Assembly: GCA_030452125.1 (NCBI GenBank)
Contig: JAKDMV010000001.1
Span: 46,235 to 110,234 of the forward strand
DNA length: 64,000 nt
Source of the DNA: Micrococcaceae bacterium
GTDB lineage: Bacteria; Actinomycetota; Actinomycetes; Actinomycetales; Micrococcaceae
Direction: 5' to 3'
Below the pieces are notes generated by a model. It worked only from the letters and a program-made list of their open reading frames with translations. It had not been told where the DNA came from and ran no database searches. Numbering within the stretch: position 1 is the stretch's first letter; each line of letters opens with the position of its first letter. This document shows, piece by piece, positions 25,568 through 34,116 of the stretch. The position numbers and the translations under genes were made by a program.

Positions 25568-26055
25568 GGCTGCTCCATCCTTCCGGGGGTGTCGGGGTCG
25601 ACGATCGAGGCGGAGCCGGTGGTGGGCGCCCTCGAGGGCATTTCCGGCACGACGGGCCCGGGGACCGCCTGCTCGGGGACTTCGGGGGCGCAGACATCGG
25701 CGATTTCGATGTTCACTTCAATCACGTGCAACCCGGTCAGCTCGTCGACGGCCGCATAGACCGCCGCCCTCACGTCCTCGGCGATCCGTTGCAGTGGACG
25801 GCCGTGTTCGGCCGTCAGCGTGATGTCCACGGCCACCTCGGCCTGACCGACTTCCGCGGTGACGCCCTGTGCTACATCCCCGGCACCCACGGCACCACGG
25901 AGCGCCCCCAGGGCCCGGTTGGAACCAACCCCGAGTGAATGAACGCCGGCGACGGTGCGGGCGGCACCCGCCGCGACCTTGGCCGCCGCGGCATCGGTGA
26001 TCGTCGTCGTTCCCGCGGTCGCCGGGTGCGCGGCGGTGTGCTCGGGCTGGTTCAT
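25564..26055 (-). CDS. Asp23/Gls24 family envelope stress protein
   Basis: 163 residues. First gene of the operon. It has the Asp23 core: ITDAAAAKVAAGAARTVAGVHSLG, the conserved VAQGVTAEVGQAEVAVDITLTAEHG strand pair, and IAEDVRAAVYAAVDELTGLHVIEVNIEIADV. A Pro-rich tail follows. In staphylococci Asp23 forms membrane-associated assemblies involved in cell-envelope homeostasis. A GAAAGG Shine-Dalgarno lies nine bases before the ATG. Confidence 0.85.
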   Translation of the reverse strand: MNQPEHTAAHPATAGTTTITDAAAAKVAAGAARTVAGVHSLGVGSNRALGALRGAVGAGDVAQGVTAEVGQAEVAVDITLTAEHGRPLQRIAEDVRAAVYAAVDELTGLHVIEVNIEIADVCAPEVPEQAVPGPVVPEMPSRAPTTGSASIVDPDTPGRMEQP

Positions 26056-26132
26056 CGGTGACGGCCTTTCGTTCGAAGCGCACGGACCCGCCTCCAGCCT
26101 ACCGTCAGTGGGAAAGGACCACGGATGCAGAA

Positions 26133-26157
26133 AACCCCCCGGGATACCCGAGGGGTT
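26133..26157 (-). terminator. Terminator of the tRNA-Glu/Asp/Phe transcript
   Basis: On the minus strand AACCCCTCGGG-TAT-CCCGGGGGGTT followed by TTCT, directly after tRNA-Phe. It separates the tRNA operon from the Asp23 operon on the same strand. Confidence 0.6.
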
Positions 26158-26162
26158 CTAGC

Positions 26163-26238
26163 TGGTGGCTCCGACCGGCGTCGATCCGGTGACCTTTCGA
26201 TTTTCAGTCGAACGCTCTACCAACTGAGCTACAGAGCC
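26163..26238 (-). tRNA. tRNA-Phe (GAA)
   Basis: 76 bases including an encoded 3' CCA. Acceptor stem GGCTCTG pairs with CGGAGCC, anticodon loop CTGAAAATC gives GAA, and the T-loop reads GGATCGACGCC. Third gene of a minus-strand tRNA group. Confidence 0.95.
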
Positions 26239-26292
26239 TGGCATCATCTAGGCGATGATCACCGTGATCTTCCCTCACAAGGAAAATCAAAG

Positions 26293-26366
26293 CGACCCTG
26301 ACGGGACTTGAACCCGCGACCTCCGCCGTGACAGGGCGGCGCGCTAACCAGCTGCGCTACAGGGCC
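26293..26366 (-). tRNA. tRNA-Asp (GTC)
   Basis: 74 bases without encoded CCA. Acceptor GGCCCTG pairs with CAGGGTC, discriminator G, anticodon loop CTGTCAC gives GTC, and the T-loop is GGTTCAAGTCC. Confidence 0.95.
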
Positions 26367-26449
26367 TAGTTTCACAAGGTTTTACCCTCGCTTCACAAGT
26401 CCTAAATAATACCAGATGATTTCATACTGGTGAAATCAGGACCTGCTCG

Positions 26450-26522
26450 TACCCCCAACGGGATTCGAACCCGTGCCGCCGCCGTGAAAGGGCGGTGTCC
26501 TAGGCCGCTAGACGATGGGGGC
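26450..26522 (-). tRNA. tRNA-Glu (TTC)
   Basis: 73 bases without encoded CCA. Begins GCCCCCATCGTCTAG, ends GGGGGTA, anticodon loop CTTTCAC gives TTC, and the T-loop is GGTTCGAATCC. First gene of the tRNA group; the promoter should lie in 26523-26638. Confidence 0.95.
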
Positions 26523-26626
26523 CGGACGACTGTCGAACATAAGAGTCCTTCAGCGACGTCATCAACTATAAGGCACCTTTCGCCCCGCGCAAAACCGTGC
26601 CTTCACCGCCGGAACGGCGCAGTGGA

Positions 26627-26632
26627 TAGAGT
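26627..26632 (+). promoter_or_regulatory. -10 box of the metallopeptidase gene, leaderless type
   Basis: TAGAGT, six bases, then the ATG at 26639. Confidence 0.5.
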
Positions 26633-26638
26633 CGCCTC

Positions 26639-27010
26639 ATGGCCTACAGCATGTCGGATGAAGATTTCGAGAACGCCGCCTCCGAGGCACTGGACAACAT
26701 CCCCGAACGCCTGCTGGCCATGATGGACAACGTGGTCGTTTTCATCGAGGACAAGTACATCCCGCTGCCGGACGAGGACCCGGAGACCTCGCTGCTGGGA
26801 CTTTATGACGGCATCCCCCTCACCGAGCGCGACGACGGCTGGGGCGCCGGCGCCCTGCCCGACAGGATCATCATCTTCCAGCAGGACACCTTGGCGGCGT
26901 GCTCGTCCCGCGAAGAGGTCATCGCCGAGGTCCAGATCACGATGGTGCACGAGATCGCGCATCATTTCGGCATCGACGACGAAGCGCTCCACCATTGGGG
27001 CTGGGGCTGA
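26639..27010 (+). CDS. Zincin-like metallopeptidase family protein
   Basis: 123 residues. Small cytoplasmic protein with the zinc motif HEIAHHFGIDD at residues 104-114 (HExxHxxGxxD), close to the C-terminus. This is the layout of the minigluzincin-like family common in actinobacteria. The preceding TMVHEIAHHFG context and the GIPLTERDDGWG segment are characteristic. The natural substrate is unknown. No Shine-Dalgarno is seen; the leaderless -10 box supports the ATG at 26639. Confidence 0.85.
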   Translation: MAYSMSDEDFENAASEALDNIPERLLAMMDNVVVFIEDKYIPLPDEDPETSLLGLYDGIPLTERDDGWGAGALPDRIIIFQQDTLAACSSREEVIAEVQITMVHEIAHHFGIDDEALHHWGWG

Positions 27011-27250
27011 TCGAGACCTCCTCACGAGCCGGGACCCCCTCTCGGCCGGTCGAAAGTTTGCGCAACGCCGAGGAATATGCAACGAAATGACACGGATGTT
27101 ATTTATGATGAAGACGTGACTCGTGTTGCCACTGTTACCTATTCTCCTCTAGTCTCGGGTGAAGCAGTAACCTAACCGTGACCTGACGCACGCCCTGGCG
27201 GGCCGCGTTGGACGCTCGGTTCGGTTCACCACTCGCAGTGAGGATTCGAT

Positions 27251-29053
27251 ATGGCCAAGGGCCAATTTCTGGGCGTAGCCACGTGCACGGTCGCCTTGAT
27301 CGGGGGAACCCTGATGACCGGAGGTGCAGCGACCGCTGCACCGGTCGACACGACCATCAACAGCTCCGCCTTCGGTAACACGTTCGCCGCGTCCGTCCCC
27401 ACGGACCGCACCCTTCCCTCCAAGGCCGAGGTCACCGCCGCCAAGAAGGACCCCGCGGCCTTGAAGGCCATGGTCTCCGACATCGAGGACCTCATCGGGG
27501 ATTCGACCCGGGAGCTGACCGACGCCGAGGCCTCCGCGGCCAACGACCAGGACGCCTACGAGACCACCTCCCAGACCCTGGCCAAGCGCAACGAGGCAGC
27601 TGCTGCGGCCAGCACGGAAGCAGCCAAGGCCACCAAGTACTACGACTCGGTGAAGAAGCAGGTCGGGCAACTGGCCAGCGACCTCTACCGCAACGGCGGG
27701 GTCAACCCCGGCATCACCTCCCTGGTGAACGATTCAGAGCACAACGATGTGTTGTATAAGGCCGCGACGATGAACACGCTGGCCACCAACCGTTCGAATA
27801 CGCTCACCACAGCCCAGCAGGCCGCGTCCTTGTGGGCCGACTGGCAGAACTACGCCGACGCAGCCGAGACGGCAGCCACCGAGGCTGCCGACGCGAACGA
27901 GACCGCCCTCCAGGCGGCCGAGCGCACCCGCACGGCCTACGCGGACCGCGTCACCGAGCAGAAGAAGCTCCGCAGCGAACTCATCGACCAGCTCGCCTAC
28001 CTCCGCGATACCGAACGCGCCGACGAAGCCAAACGCATCACCGCGATGGAGGATGCCCAACGCGAAGAGGCCCTCCAGACCGAACTGGCCACAGCACCGG
28101 CGGAACCGGCGGCACAGGAGCCGGCCGAAGAGCCACAGGCCCTCGCCGCTGCCCCGGAGGCAGTACCGGACGAGGCCACCGGCAACACGTCACTGGCCCC
28201 GGCCCCCCAGACCAAGACCACGAAGCCCAGCCAGGCCCCGGTGGCCGCCCAGGCCCCGGCCACGGATCCGAAACCGGTCGCCGCTTCGACCCCCTCCCCG
28301 GTGAAGGCCGCCCCCCGGGAGCCAGCCAACACCCAGACCTCGGAGCCCAAGCCGGCAGCTCCTGCCGCCTCGAATTCCGGGCCCACGACAGCACAGAAGA
28401 AGGCCGCCGCGCACAAGCGGGCCCAAGAGCAGGCGGCAGCCAAGAAGGCCCGGTCCGAGGCGGCGCAGGCCGCCGCAAACAAGAAGGCCACCGCGGCAGC
28501 GGAACGACGAGCGCAAGCCGCAGCGGATAAGAAGGCCGCCGAACAACGAGCGCAAGCCGCAGCAGACCGGCGGGCGCAGCAAAAGGCCGCCGCGGACAAG
28601 AAGGCCAGGGAGAAGGCCGCGGCAGCGAAGCGGGCCAAGGAGAAGGCAGCCGCCGAGGCCGCACAGTCCTCCTCCGGCTCGTCCAAGGAATCGGCCATCG
28701 CCTGGGCTCTGGGGACCGCCTCCGATAACAGCAAGGGCTACGTCTTCGGCGCCAACGGACCCAACTCCTACGACTGCTCGAGTTTCGCGCAGCGGGCCTT
28801 CGCCAAGAGCGGCATCTCACTGCCACGGACTTCATCGCAGCAGTATTTCGCCGGGGGCACGAAGGTTCCGCTGAGCCAGCTCAAGCGCGGTGACCTGGTG
28901 TTCTCCACCAGCAACGGCGGCGCGTCGTTCTACCACGTCGCCATCTACCTCGGTGGAGGACAGGTCGTCCATGCCCGGAACCCCTCAGCCGGGATCTCGA
29001 CCACCCCGCTGAGCTGGGTCAACAACATCTACTCCTACGGCGTGCGCTACTGA
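27251..29053 (+). CDS. Secreted NlpC/P60 peptidoglycan endopeptidase (RipA-like)
   Basis: 600 residues. A signal peptide (hydrophobic core CTVALIGGTLMTGGAATAA) is followed by a coiled-coil N-terminal half (about 60-280), a long low-complexity Ala/Pro/Thr linker (about 280-380), a Lys/Ala/Arg-rich helical stretch (about 380-475) and a C-terminal NlpC/P60 domain. The catalytic triad is Cys509 (YDCSSFAQ), His562 (FYHVAIY) and His574 (VVHARNP). This layout matches RipA-type enzymes that cleave the peptide stem at the septum; the coiled coil suggests regulation by a partner. A perfect palindromic terminator follows. Confidence 0.92.
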   Translation: MAKGQFLGVATCTVALIGGTLMTGGAATAAPVDTTINSSAFGNTFAASVPTDRTLPSKAEVTAAKKDPAALKAMVSDIEDLIGDSTRELTDAEASAANDQDAYETTSQTLAKRNEAAAAASTEAAKATKYYDSVKKQVGQLASDLYRNGGVNPGITSLVNDSEHNDVLYKAATMNTLATNRSNTLTTAQQAASLWADWQNYADAAETAATEAADANETALQAAERTRTAYADRVTEQKKLRSELIDQLAYLRDTERADEAKRITAMEDAQREEALQTELATAPAEPAAQEPAEEPQALAAAPEAVPDEATGNTSLAPAPQTKTTKPSQAPVAAQAPATDPKPVAASTPSPVKAAPREPANTQTSEPKPAAPAASNSGPTTAQKKAAAHKRAQEQAAAKKARSEAAQAAANKKATAAAERRAQAAADKKAAEQRAQAAADRRAQQKAAADKKAREKAAAAKRAKEKAAAEAAQSSSGSSKESAIAWALGTASDNSKGYVFGANGPNSYDCSSFAQRAFAKSGISLPRTSSQQYFAGGTKVPLSQLKRGDLVFSTSNGGASFYHVAIYLGGGQVVHARNPSAGISTTPLSWVNNIYSYGVRY

Positions 29054-29073
29054 TCCAGCGCCGCAAGGCCGGA

Positions 29074-29111
29074 AAAGGCCCCCGTCCCACCATGGTGGGA
29101 CGGGGGCCTTT
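29074..29111. terminator. Bidirectional terminator between the NlpC/P60 and UspA genes
   Basis: Perfect 38-base palindrome: each 19-base arm runs from AAAGG at its outer end to CACCA at the centre, with T/A runs at the outer edges on both strands. It serves two convergent genes. Confidence 0.85.
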
Positions 29112-29141
29112 CCAGTGGAGGGCGAATTGGTTGCCGCCGGC

Positions 29142-30110
29142 TCAGTCCACGTCGTCGGTATCGAAGTCGGCGCGGTCCTCCAAGCGGGGATCCGGGGAAT
29201 CGGGGACCACCAGCACCGGGCCCTTGGAGTGGTGGAGGACGCCCTGCGAGGTGGAGCCCAGCAGCATGCCGGCGAACCCGCCCCGGCCGCGTGAACCAGT
29301 CACCAGCAGCTCGGCCCTCGAGGACTCCTCGATGAGCACCTCGATCGGGGCTCCTTGGATCACCTCGGTTTCGATGACCAGCTCAGGGAAGTGGCTGGTC
29401 AGCCAACGGACGCCGACCTTGAGTTGGCGGCGTACATCCAGGGTCAGTGCCTCCTGGTCGACGGTGGCCGGCATCCAGGCCAGCGATCCGCTCACGGGAG
29501 GCAGTGCACACACCACCCGCAGCGGTACCGCCCGCAGCATGGCCTGCTCCGCCGCCACCAGGACGGCCCGCCGGGCCCGATCCGAACCGTCGATGCCCAC
29601 GACGACGACGTCGCGGATCTCCGGGTCGGCTTCCGAACGTTCGGCGGTGCAGACCGGCACGACGACGGTGGGACATTTGGAGTGGGCGGGCAGGGCACTA
29701 CTGACCGATCCGAGGAGCCGGCCCACGAAACCGCCGCGGCCGCGGGTCCCGACCACGATGAGGTCGGCCTCTTCACTGAGTTCCATCAGCACGCCCGAGG
29801 GGTCGCCCGATTCGATGCGCAGGCGGACGTCCACCTCCGTTTCACCGATACGCTCCCGGGCGGCGTCCAGCACCTCCTGGGCGCCATCCCGGATGACCTG
29901 GTCATCCAGGGTCGCGTACCCGGCATCCATGCTGGACGCGGCGAAGACCGGGATCGTGTAACAGGTGACGACATTCAACGGCACCCCGCGCCGTCGAGCC
30001 TCGACGGCCGCCCAGTCCAGGGCACATAGCGCCGGGTCCGAACCGTCGACGCCGACGACGATGCCCTCCGCCGACATCGCGGCCTCCTGTGGAACGTTTG
30101 CCTCACTCAT
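29142..30110 (-). CDS. Tandem-domain universal stress protein
   Basis: 322 residues made of two Usp domains. Each starts with a VGVDGSD / VGIDGSD strand-loop and ends with the ATP-binding motif GxxG-9x-G(S/T): GTRGRGGFVGRLLGSVS in the first and GSRGRGGFAGMLLGSTS in the second, followed by CPTVVVP and GPVLVVP. Tandem ATP-binding Usp proteins are frequent in actinobacteria and are induced by stress or hypoxia. The ATG at 30110 has an AAGGAG Shine-Dalgarno eight bases upstream. It is divergent from the purine permease. Confidence 0.92.
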   Translation of the reverse strand: MSEANVPQEAAMSAEGIVVGVDGSDPALCALDWAAVEARRRGVPLNVVTCYTIPVFAASSMDAGYATLDDQVIRDGAQEVLDAARERIGETEVDVRLRIESGDPSGVLMELSEEADLIVVGTRGRGGFVGRLLGSVSSALPAHSKCPTVVVPVCTAERSEADPEIRDVVVVGIDGSDRARRAVLVAAEQAMLRAVPLRVVCALPPVSGSLAWMPATVDQEALTLDVRRQLKVGVRWLTSHFPELVIETEVIQGAPIEVLIEESSRAELLVTGSRGRGGFAGMLLGSTSQGVLHHSKGPVLVVPDSPDPRLEDRADFDTDDVD

Positions 30111-30222
30111 GACGGTCACTCCTTGGCAGTCGGCCTATGCTTCTTCCGGCTATGAAACCACCGGGGTGGTTCACTTCCTCACACTACCTACTTCCAAGTC
30201 GTTTGAGCCCCACTAGGCACAT

Positions 30223-30228
30223 TAGGAT
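30223..30228 (+). promoter_or_regulatory. -10 box of the purine permease gene, leaderless type
   Basis: TAGGAT followed by seven bases and the ATG at 30236. Confidence 0.45.
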
Positions 30229-30235
30229 TCTGCCC

Positions 30236-31678
30236 ATGGCTAAAAACGGGCTCGGCACCCTCGATCGATATTTCAAGATCACTGAACGTGGTTCCAACTA
30301 CTCCCGGGAGATCCGCGGCGGGCTGGCGACCTTCTTCGCCATGAGTTACATCGTGGTGCTCAACCCGCTGATCCTCAGCGGTGCCGATTCCACCGGAGCC
30401 GAGCTCGGTTCGGCCCGCGTCGCCGCAGCCACCGCCCTGGTCGCCGGCATCCTGACGATCCTCATGGGGGCCTGGGCCAAACACCCCTTCGCCCTGGCCA
30501 CCGGGCTGGGAGTGAACGCCTTCGTCGCCGTGACCGTCGCGACGAACCCCGGCCTGACCTGGCCGGACGTCATGGGGTTGGTCGTCATCTCCGGCACCAC
30601 CATGCTGGTACTGGTTCTCACCGGCTTCCGGACCGCGGTGTTCAACGCCGTGCCCCCGAGCCTGAAGACCGCCATCGTGGTGGGCATCGGCATGTTCATC
30701 GCCCTCATCGGCCTGGTCAATGCCGGCTTCGTGCGGCGCATCCCCGACGAGGCCGGGACCACGGTGCCGGTCGGACTCGGATTCGACGGCGAACTCATCG
30801 GCTGGCCCACCCTGGTCTTCGTGGTGGGCCTGTTGCTGACCATGGCCCTGGTGGTCCGCAAGGTCAAGGGGGCGATCCTCATCGGCATTGTCGCCGCCTC
30901 GGCACTGGCCAACCTCCTCGAAGCCGTCTTCCACATCGGCCCGTCCTTCGACGGCACCACCTCCAACCCGCAGGGCTGGTCGCTCGTGGTCCCGTCCACC
31001 CCCGACTGGCAGGCCCCCGACCTGAGCCTGATCGGCCAGGCCAACGTGGTCGGACCGTTCCAGCATCTGGGCGCCACCTCGGCGCTGCTGCTGGCCTTCG
31101 TCATCCTGCTCTCGATCTTCTTCGACGCCATGGGCACCATGGTCGGGCTGGCCAACGAGGCCGGGAACGTCGACGAGGACGGAAACATCCATGACGTCGA
31201 CCGCGTGCTGCTGGTCGATTCGCTCGGGGCCATCGCCGGCGGCGGCGCCTCCTCCTCGTCGAGCCAGATCTTCGTCGAATCCGGGGCCGGCATCGGCGAG
31301 GGGGCGCGCACCGGCCTGGCCTCGATCGTCACCGGGCTGTTGTTCATCGCCGCGATGTTCCTGACCCCGCTGATCCACCTGGTGCCCTTCGAGGCCGTGG
31401 CCCCGGCGTTGGTGGTGGTCGGGTTCATGATGATCACCCAGATCACCAGGATCGACTGGACCGATTGGGGGGTGGCGCTGCCGGCCTTCCTGACCTTCGT
31501 CCTGATGCCCTTCACCTATTCCATCGCCAACGGCATCGGTGCCGGTTTCGTCGCCTACGTCTTCATCCGGGCCGTGCAGGGTCGGGCCAAGGAGATCCAT
31601 CCCCTGATGTGGGCCGTGGCCGCGGCGTTCGTGGTGTTCTTCGGGATCGGCGTCATCGATCAGGCCATCGGCATCTAG
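30236..31678 (+). CDS. NCS2/AzgA-type purine permease
   Basis: 480 residues, polytopic. Proton-linked uptake of adenine, guanine or hypoxanthine. AzgA-subfamily marks: the N-terminal REIRGGLATFFAMSYIVVLNP, ATGLGVNAFVA in TM3, FFDAMGTMVGLANEAG with the acidic substrate-binding residue, and the SSSSQIFVESGAGIGEGARTG stretch. Twelve to fourteen membrane segments are predicted from hydrophobicity. No purine riboswitch is seen upstream. Confidence 0.92.
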   Translation: MAKNGLGTLDRYFKITERGSNYSREIRGGLATFFAMSYIVVLNPLILSGADSTGAELGSARVAAATALVAGILTILMGAWAKHPFALATGLGVNAFVAVTVATNPGLTWPDVMGLVVISGTTMLVLVLTGFRTAVFNAVPPSLKTAIVVGIGMFIALIGLVNAGFVRRIPDEAGTTVPVGLGFDGELIGWPTLVFVVGLLLTMALVVRKVKGAILIGIVAASALANLLEAVFHIGPSFDGTTSNPQGWSLVVPSTPDWQAPDLSLIGQANVVGPFQHLGATSALLLAFVILLSIFFDAMGTMVGLANEAGNVDEDGNIHDVDRVLLVDSLGAIAGGGASSSSSQIFVESGAGIGEGARTGLASIVTGLLFIAAMFLTPLIHLVPFEAVAPALVVVGFMMITQITRIDWTDWGVALPAFLTFVLMPFTYSIANGIGAGFVAYVFIRAVQGRAKEIHPLMWAVAAAFVVFFGIGVIDQAIGI

Positions 31679-31708
31679 CGTCCCCGGGCCCACCGCGCCG
31701 GCAGGGTC

Positions 31709-31714
31709 TAGGCT
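31709..31714 (+). promoter_or_regulatory. -10 box of the Nudix gene, leaderless type
   Basis: TAGGCT, six bases, then the ATG at 31721. Confidence 0.5.
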
Positions 31715-31720
31715 GACCGG

Positions 31721-32215
31721 ATGGCACATGAAGGCTCGTATGTATGGCAGCTGCGTCAGGACGTGGGTTCGCGCCTGCTGCTGGTGCCCGGCGCCCAGGT
31801 GATCGCCCTGGACGACGAGGGCAGGGCCCTGTTCCAGCGCCGGGTCGATACCGGGCAATGGGAGTTCCCCGGAGGGGCCGCCGAACCCGGCCAGGGCTTC
31901 CGGGCCGCCGCCTGTGCGGAACTGGCCGAGGAGACCGGGCTCGTCGCCCCACCGGCGGAGCTGGTCCCGTTCGCGTCATTATCGGATCCCGAATACCACG
32001 AGCTGCTCTATCCCAACGGCGACCGGCTGCATGCCTTCGGCTTGTGCTTCCTCTGGCGCGGGGCCCACGGGCGGGTCCGGGCCGAGGAGTCCGAGGTCAC
32101 CGAAGTGGCTTTCCGGCCGTTGGCGGATCCTCCGCACCCGATGAGCCGTTCCGCGGCCCGGGTGCTGGAGCTCTACCTCGAATATGTGCGCACGGGCGAC
32201 TTCCAGGCCTTCTAG
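31721..32215 (+). CDS. Nudix hydrolase-like protein with degenerate Nudix box
   Basis: 164 residues. Nudix fold with GQWEFPGG leading into the helix. The Nudix box (residues 52-74) reads G-x5-Q-x7-A-E-L-x-E-E-x-G-L: the second conserved position is Gln58 instead of Glu and the Arg position is Ala66, while the metal-binding Glu pair (70, 71) and Gly73 remain. Activity on nucleoside diphosphate derivatives is possible but the substrate cannot be predicted. It overlaps the convergent gene's stop by four bases. Confidence 0.8.
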   Translation: MAHEGSYVWQLRQDVGSRLLLVPGAQVIALDDEGRALFQRRVDTGQWEFPGGAAEPGQGFRAAACAELAEETGLVAPPAELVPFASLSDPEYHELLYPNGDRLHAFGLCFLWRGAHGRVRAEESEVTEVAFRPLADPPHPMSRSAARVLELYLEYVRTGDFQAF

Positions 32216-33117
32216 CCGGGGGTTCCCGGTCCATCGTCGATGACCGCCGAGGTCCCGGCGAAGGAACGGACGCGGGCGTCTTCCCAATACTGGGCGGGCA
32301 CTGCACCGCCGAGCAGCTCGCGCAACATCCCTGGTCCCGCCGGGATGGGGGCGTTGGAGCCGGCAATGACCATGTTTCCGTAGCGACGGCCCTTGAGCAT
32401 CGCCGGGTCGGCCACGATCGCCGTGTGGGCGAAGACGGCACCGATGGTGGCGGCCTCCCGGCGTGCCGTCTCTAATTTCGGGGTGTCCCCGCAGTTCACG
32501 ATGTACAGCCCCTCCCCGGCCAGGACGCGGGCCGCCTCGCGGGTGAAGCCCACGGTGGTCAGGTCCGCAGGGGTCTTATCCCCGGCGAAGACGTCACGGA
32601 TGAGCAGATCCCGGGTGTCATCGGTCAGCGAGCGCAGGACCTCGCCCGCCTCCCCCACCCGCAGGCGCAGTTTCGGCGCCCGCGGCAGGTCGAACCACCC
32701 GCGCACCAACTCGGCGAGGCGTCCGTCGAGTTCAACGACCACCTGGCGGGCCTCCGGGTAGGCGGCAGCGATCCACCGGGCCATCGAACACGCCCCGCCG
32801 CCCAGATGCAGGGCCCGCAACCGCGGCCCACCGCCGTCGCGCTCCTGCGGGTAGCGGGCGCCCACCAGGGCGGCCATCCAGCGCATGTATTCGAAATCCA
32901 GACGCAACGGATCCCCGACATCGACATGCGAGGACGGCACCCCGTTGACCTTCAGGATCCAGCCGCCGTCGTCATAGGGGTCTCGTTCAAGGGTCGCCGT
33001 CCCCGTATCGATCGGATAGTCCCCCGGTTGGGGGTCCCGCCTCTCTGCTGGACCGGCCGTCGTCTTCCGGGGACGGGTCTTGCCCGACGAATTTCCGCGG
33101 GAGCGGGATTTAGCCAC
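32212..33117 (-). CDS. Spermidine synthase-like methyltransferase-fold protein
   Basis: 301 residues. A basic N-terminal tail (about 30 residues) is followed by a Rossmann-type domain: LRALHLGGGACSMARW forms the SAM/dcSAM-binding loop, VVVELDGRLAELVRGWF carries the acidic ribose-binding residue, and LLIRDVFAGDKTP is in the post-II region. Related actinobacterial proteins are annotated as spermidine synthases, but no decarboxylase partner is nearby, so aminopropyltransferase activity is uncertain. The GTG start at 33117 overlaps the upstream GNAT stop by eight bases. Confidence 0.75.
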   Translation of the reverse strand: MAKSRSRGNSSGKTRPRKTTAGPAERRDPQPGDYPIDTGTATLERDPYDDGGWILKVNGVPSSHVDVGDPLRLDFEYMRWMAALVGARYPQERDGGGPRLRALHLGGGACSMARWIAAAYPEARQVVVELDGRLAELVRGWFDLPRAPKLRLRVGEAGEVLRSLTDDTRDLLIRDVFAGDKTPADLTTVGFTREAARVLAGEGLYIVNCGDTPKLETARREAATIGAVFAHTAIVADPAMLKGRRYGNMVIAGSNAPIPAGPGMLRELLGGAVPAQYWEDARVRSFAGTSAVIDDGPGTPG

Positions 33118-33628
33118 GGGGACCCGGCCTGACCATCCGCACTTCATCCAGGCCCGCCCACTCATCGGCGAGCAGCTCACGGGCGCCGTCGAAGTCGAAC
33201 CCGTGCTTGCGGTAGAAGGCCTGGGCGCGCGGATTGTGTTCGAGGATCCACACCACTGCCGGCAGGTTCCCGATCGTCGCCCGCATCAATCCGGCCCCGA
33301 GTCCGGTCCCGTGGGCCTCGGCGAGCACATAGAGCATCTGCAGTTCCGCCACGGCACCGGTCGGGGCATCCTCGTCATGGACGGGGGCACCGCCGGCACA
33401 ACCGACGACCCGCCCATCCGGGGCGGTGGCGATCCACAGGTCGGCCCCGGCCGCCAGTCCGCGGGTCCACCAGTCGATCTGGGCCTCGCGGCGGGCCTCC
33501 TCGGCCTCGAAGAACGACTCGGGGCGCTGGTCGGCATAGGTTTCCCGCCAGGCGGCGAGTTTCATGGCCAGGGTGCCGGCAATGTCCTCGGTCGTGGCCT
33601 TCCGGATGGTGTAGTCGTTGATTCGCAC
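33110..33628 (-). CDS. GNAT-family N-acetyltransferase
   Basis: 172 residues. Starts MRINDYTIRKATTEDIAGT and carries the acetyl-CoA pyrophosphate loop in LAEAHGTGLGAGLMRAT, then VVWILEHNPRAQAFYRKHGF, which is the GNAT motif B. Substrate unknown. The GTG start lies six bases after a TACGCT -10 box (33635-33640, minus strand). It is the first gene of a two-gene unit with the spermidine-synthase-like gene. Confidence 0.88.
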   Translation of the reverse strand: MRINDYTIRKATTEDIAGTLAMKLAAWRETYADQRPESFFEAEEARREAQIDWWTRGLAAGADLWIATAPDGRVVGCAGGAPVHDEDAPTGAVAELQMLYVLAEAHGTGLGAGLMRATIGNLPAVVWILEHNPRAQAFYRKHGFDFDGARELLADEWAGLDEVRMVRPGPRG

Positions 33629-33634
33629 CCCACC

Positions 33635-33640
33635 AGCGTA
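33635..33640 (-). promoter_or_regulatory. -10 box of the GNAT gene, leaderless type
   Basis: On the minus strand TACGCT, six bases (GGTGGG), then the GTG at 33628. Confidence 0.5.
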
Positions 33641-33675
33641 CTGGGGTCACCGCCGAGGACCGCCACGGCCCCCGA

Positions 33676-33984
33676 TCAGCTGTCGCTGCGTTCCAACGCC
33701 TTCTGCAGGCGGTCGATCTTCCCGGTCAGCTCACCGGTATGGCCGGGGCGGATATCGGCCTTGAGGACCAGCGAGACCCGGTTGCCGTAGGCGGCGACCG
33801 CCTCCGTGGCCCGCTTGACCACATCCATCACCTCATCCCATTCCCCTTCGATCTCGGTGAACATCGAGGACGTGTTGTTCGGCAGGCCGGATTCCCTGAC
33901 GACCTGCACGGCAGCGGCCACGGCTTCGTGGACCGACCCGTCGGTGTTCGGCATGTTGGTGGAAACAGAGAAGGCAACGATCAT
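33676..33984 (-). CDS. MTH1187-family thiamine-binding protein
   Basis: 102 residues. Small ferredoxin-like fold protein (YqgV/MTH1187, DUF77) that binds thiamine or its derivatives. Matching features: the N-terminal IVAFSVSTN strand, SSMFTEIEGEWDEVMDVVKRA in the middle and a final VSLVLKADIRPG strand. The ATG at 33984 is chosen because family members start directly with the first beta strand; the upstream extension is non-homologous. Confidence 0.85.
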   Translation of the reverse strand: MIVAFSVSTNMPNTDGSVHEAVAAAVQVVRESGLPNNTSSMFTEIEGEWDEVMDVVKRATEAVAAYGNRVSLVLKADIRPGHTGELTGKIDRLQKALERSDS

Positions 33985-34116
33985 GCCCTCAGGATCCCAC
34001 CACGGGAGACGGTTGTCACCCATGCATTGTGTTCAGACGCACATCCTGTGCCACAGTTAATGCGGTTCGCCGACACCGTGGACCGCCTTCCCTTAGCCGC
34101 TACCCCAGGTAGGACC

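Noticed and set aside
27011..27250. Possible c-di-AMP (ydaO) riboswitch before the NlpC/P60 gene
   Set aside because: Cell-wall hydrolases in actinobacteria often carry one and disA is in the window, but the conserved core segments and pseudoknot partners are not visible in these 240 bases. Only weak promoter-like hexamers (TTGCCA and TCTAGT around 27125-27152) were seen.
28380..28680. Repeated GCGCAAGCCGCAGC-like units, possible DNA repeat or CRISPR
   Set aside because: They encode the Ala/Lys/Arg-rich helical linker of the NlpC/P60 protein; irregular spacing and no spacers.
30154..30172. Small hairpin between the UspA and purine permease genes, possible riboswitch
   Set aside because: A seven-pair stem with a two-base loop only; it lies upstream of the leaderless start and has no purine-riboswitch core.
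30188..31858. 556-codon minus-strand open frame opposite the purine permease
   Set aside because: Low-complexity Gly/Asp/His composition and full overlap with a clear AzgA permease; a GC-driven shadow.
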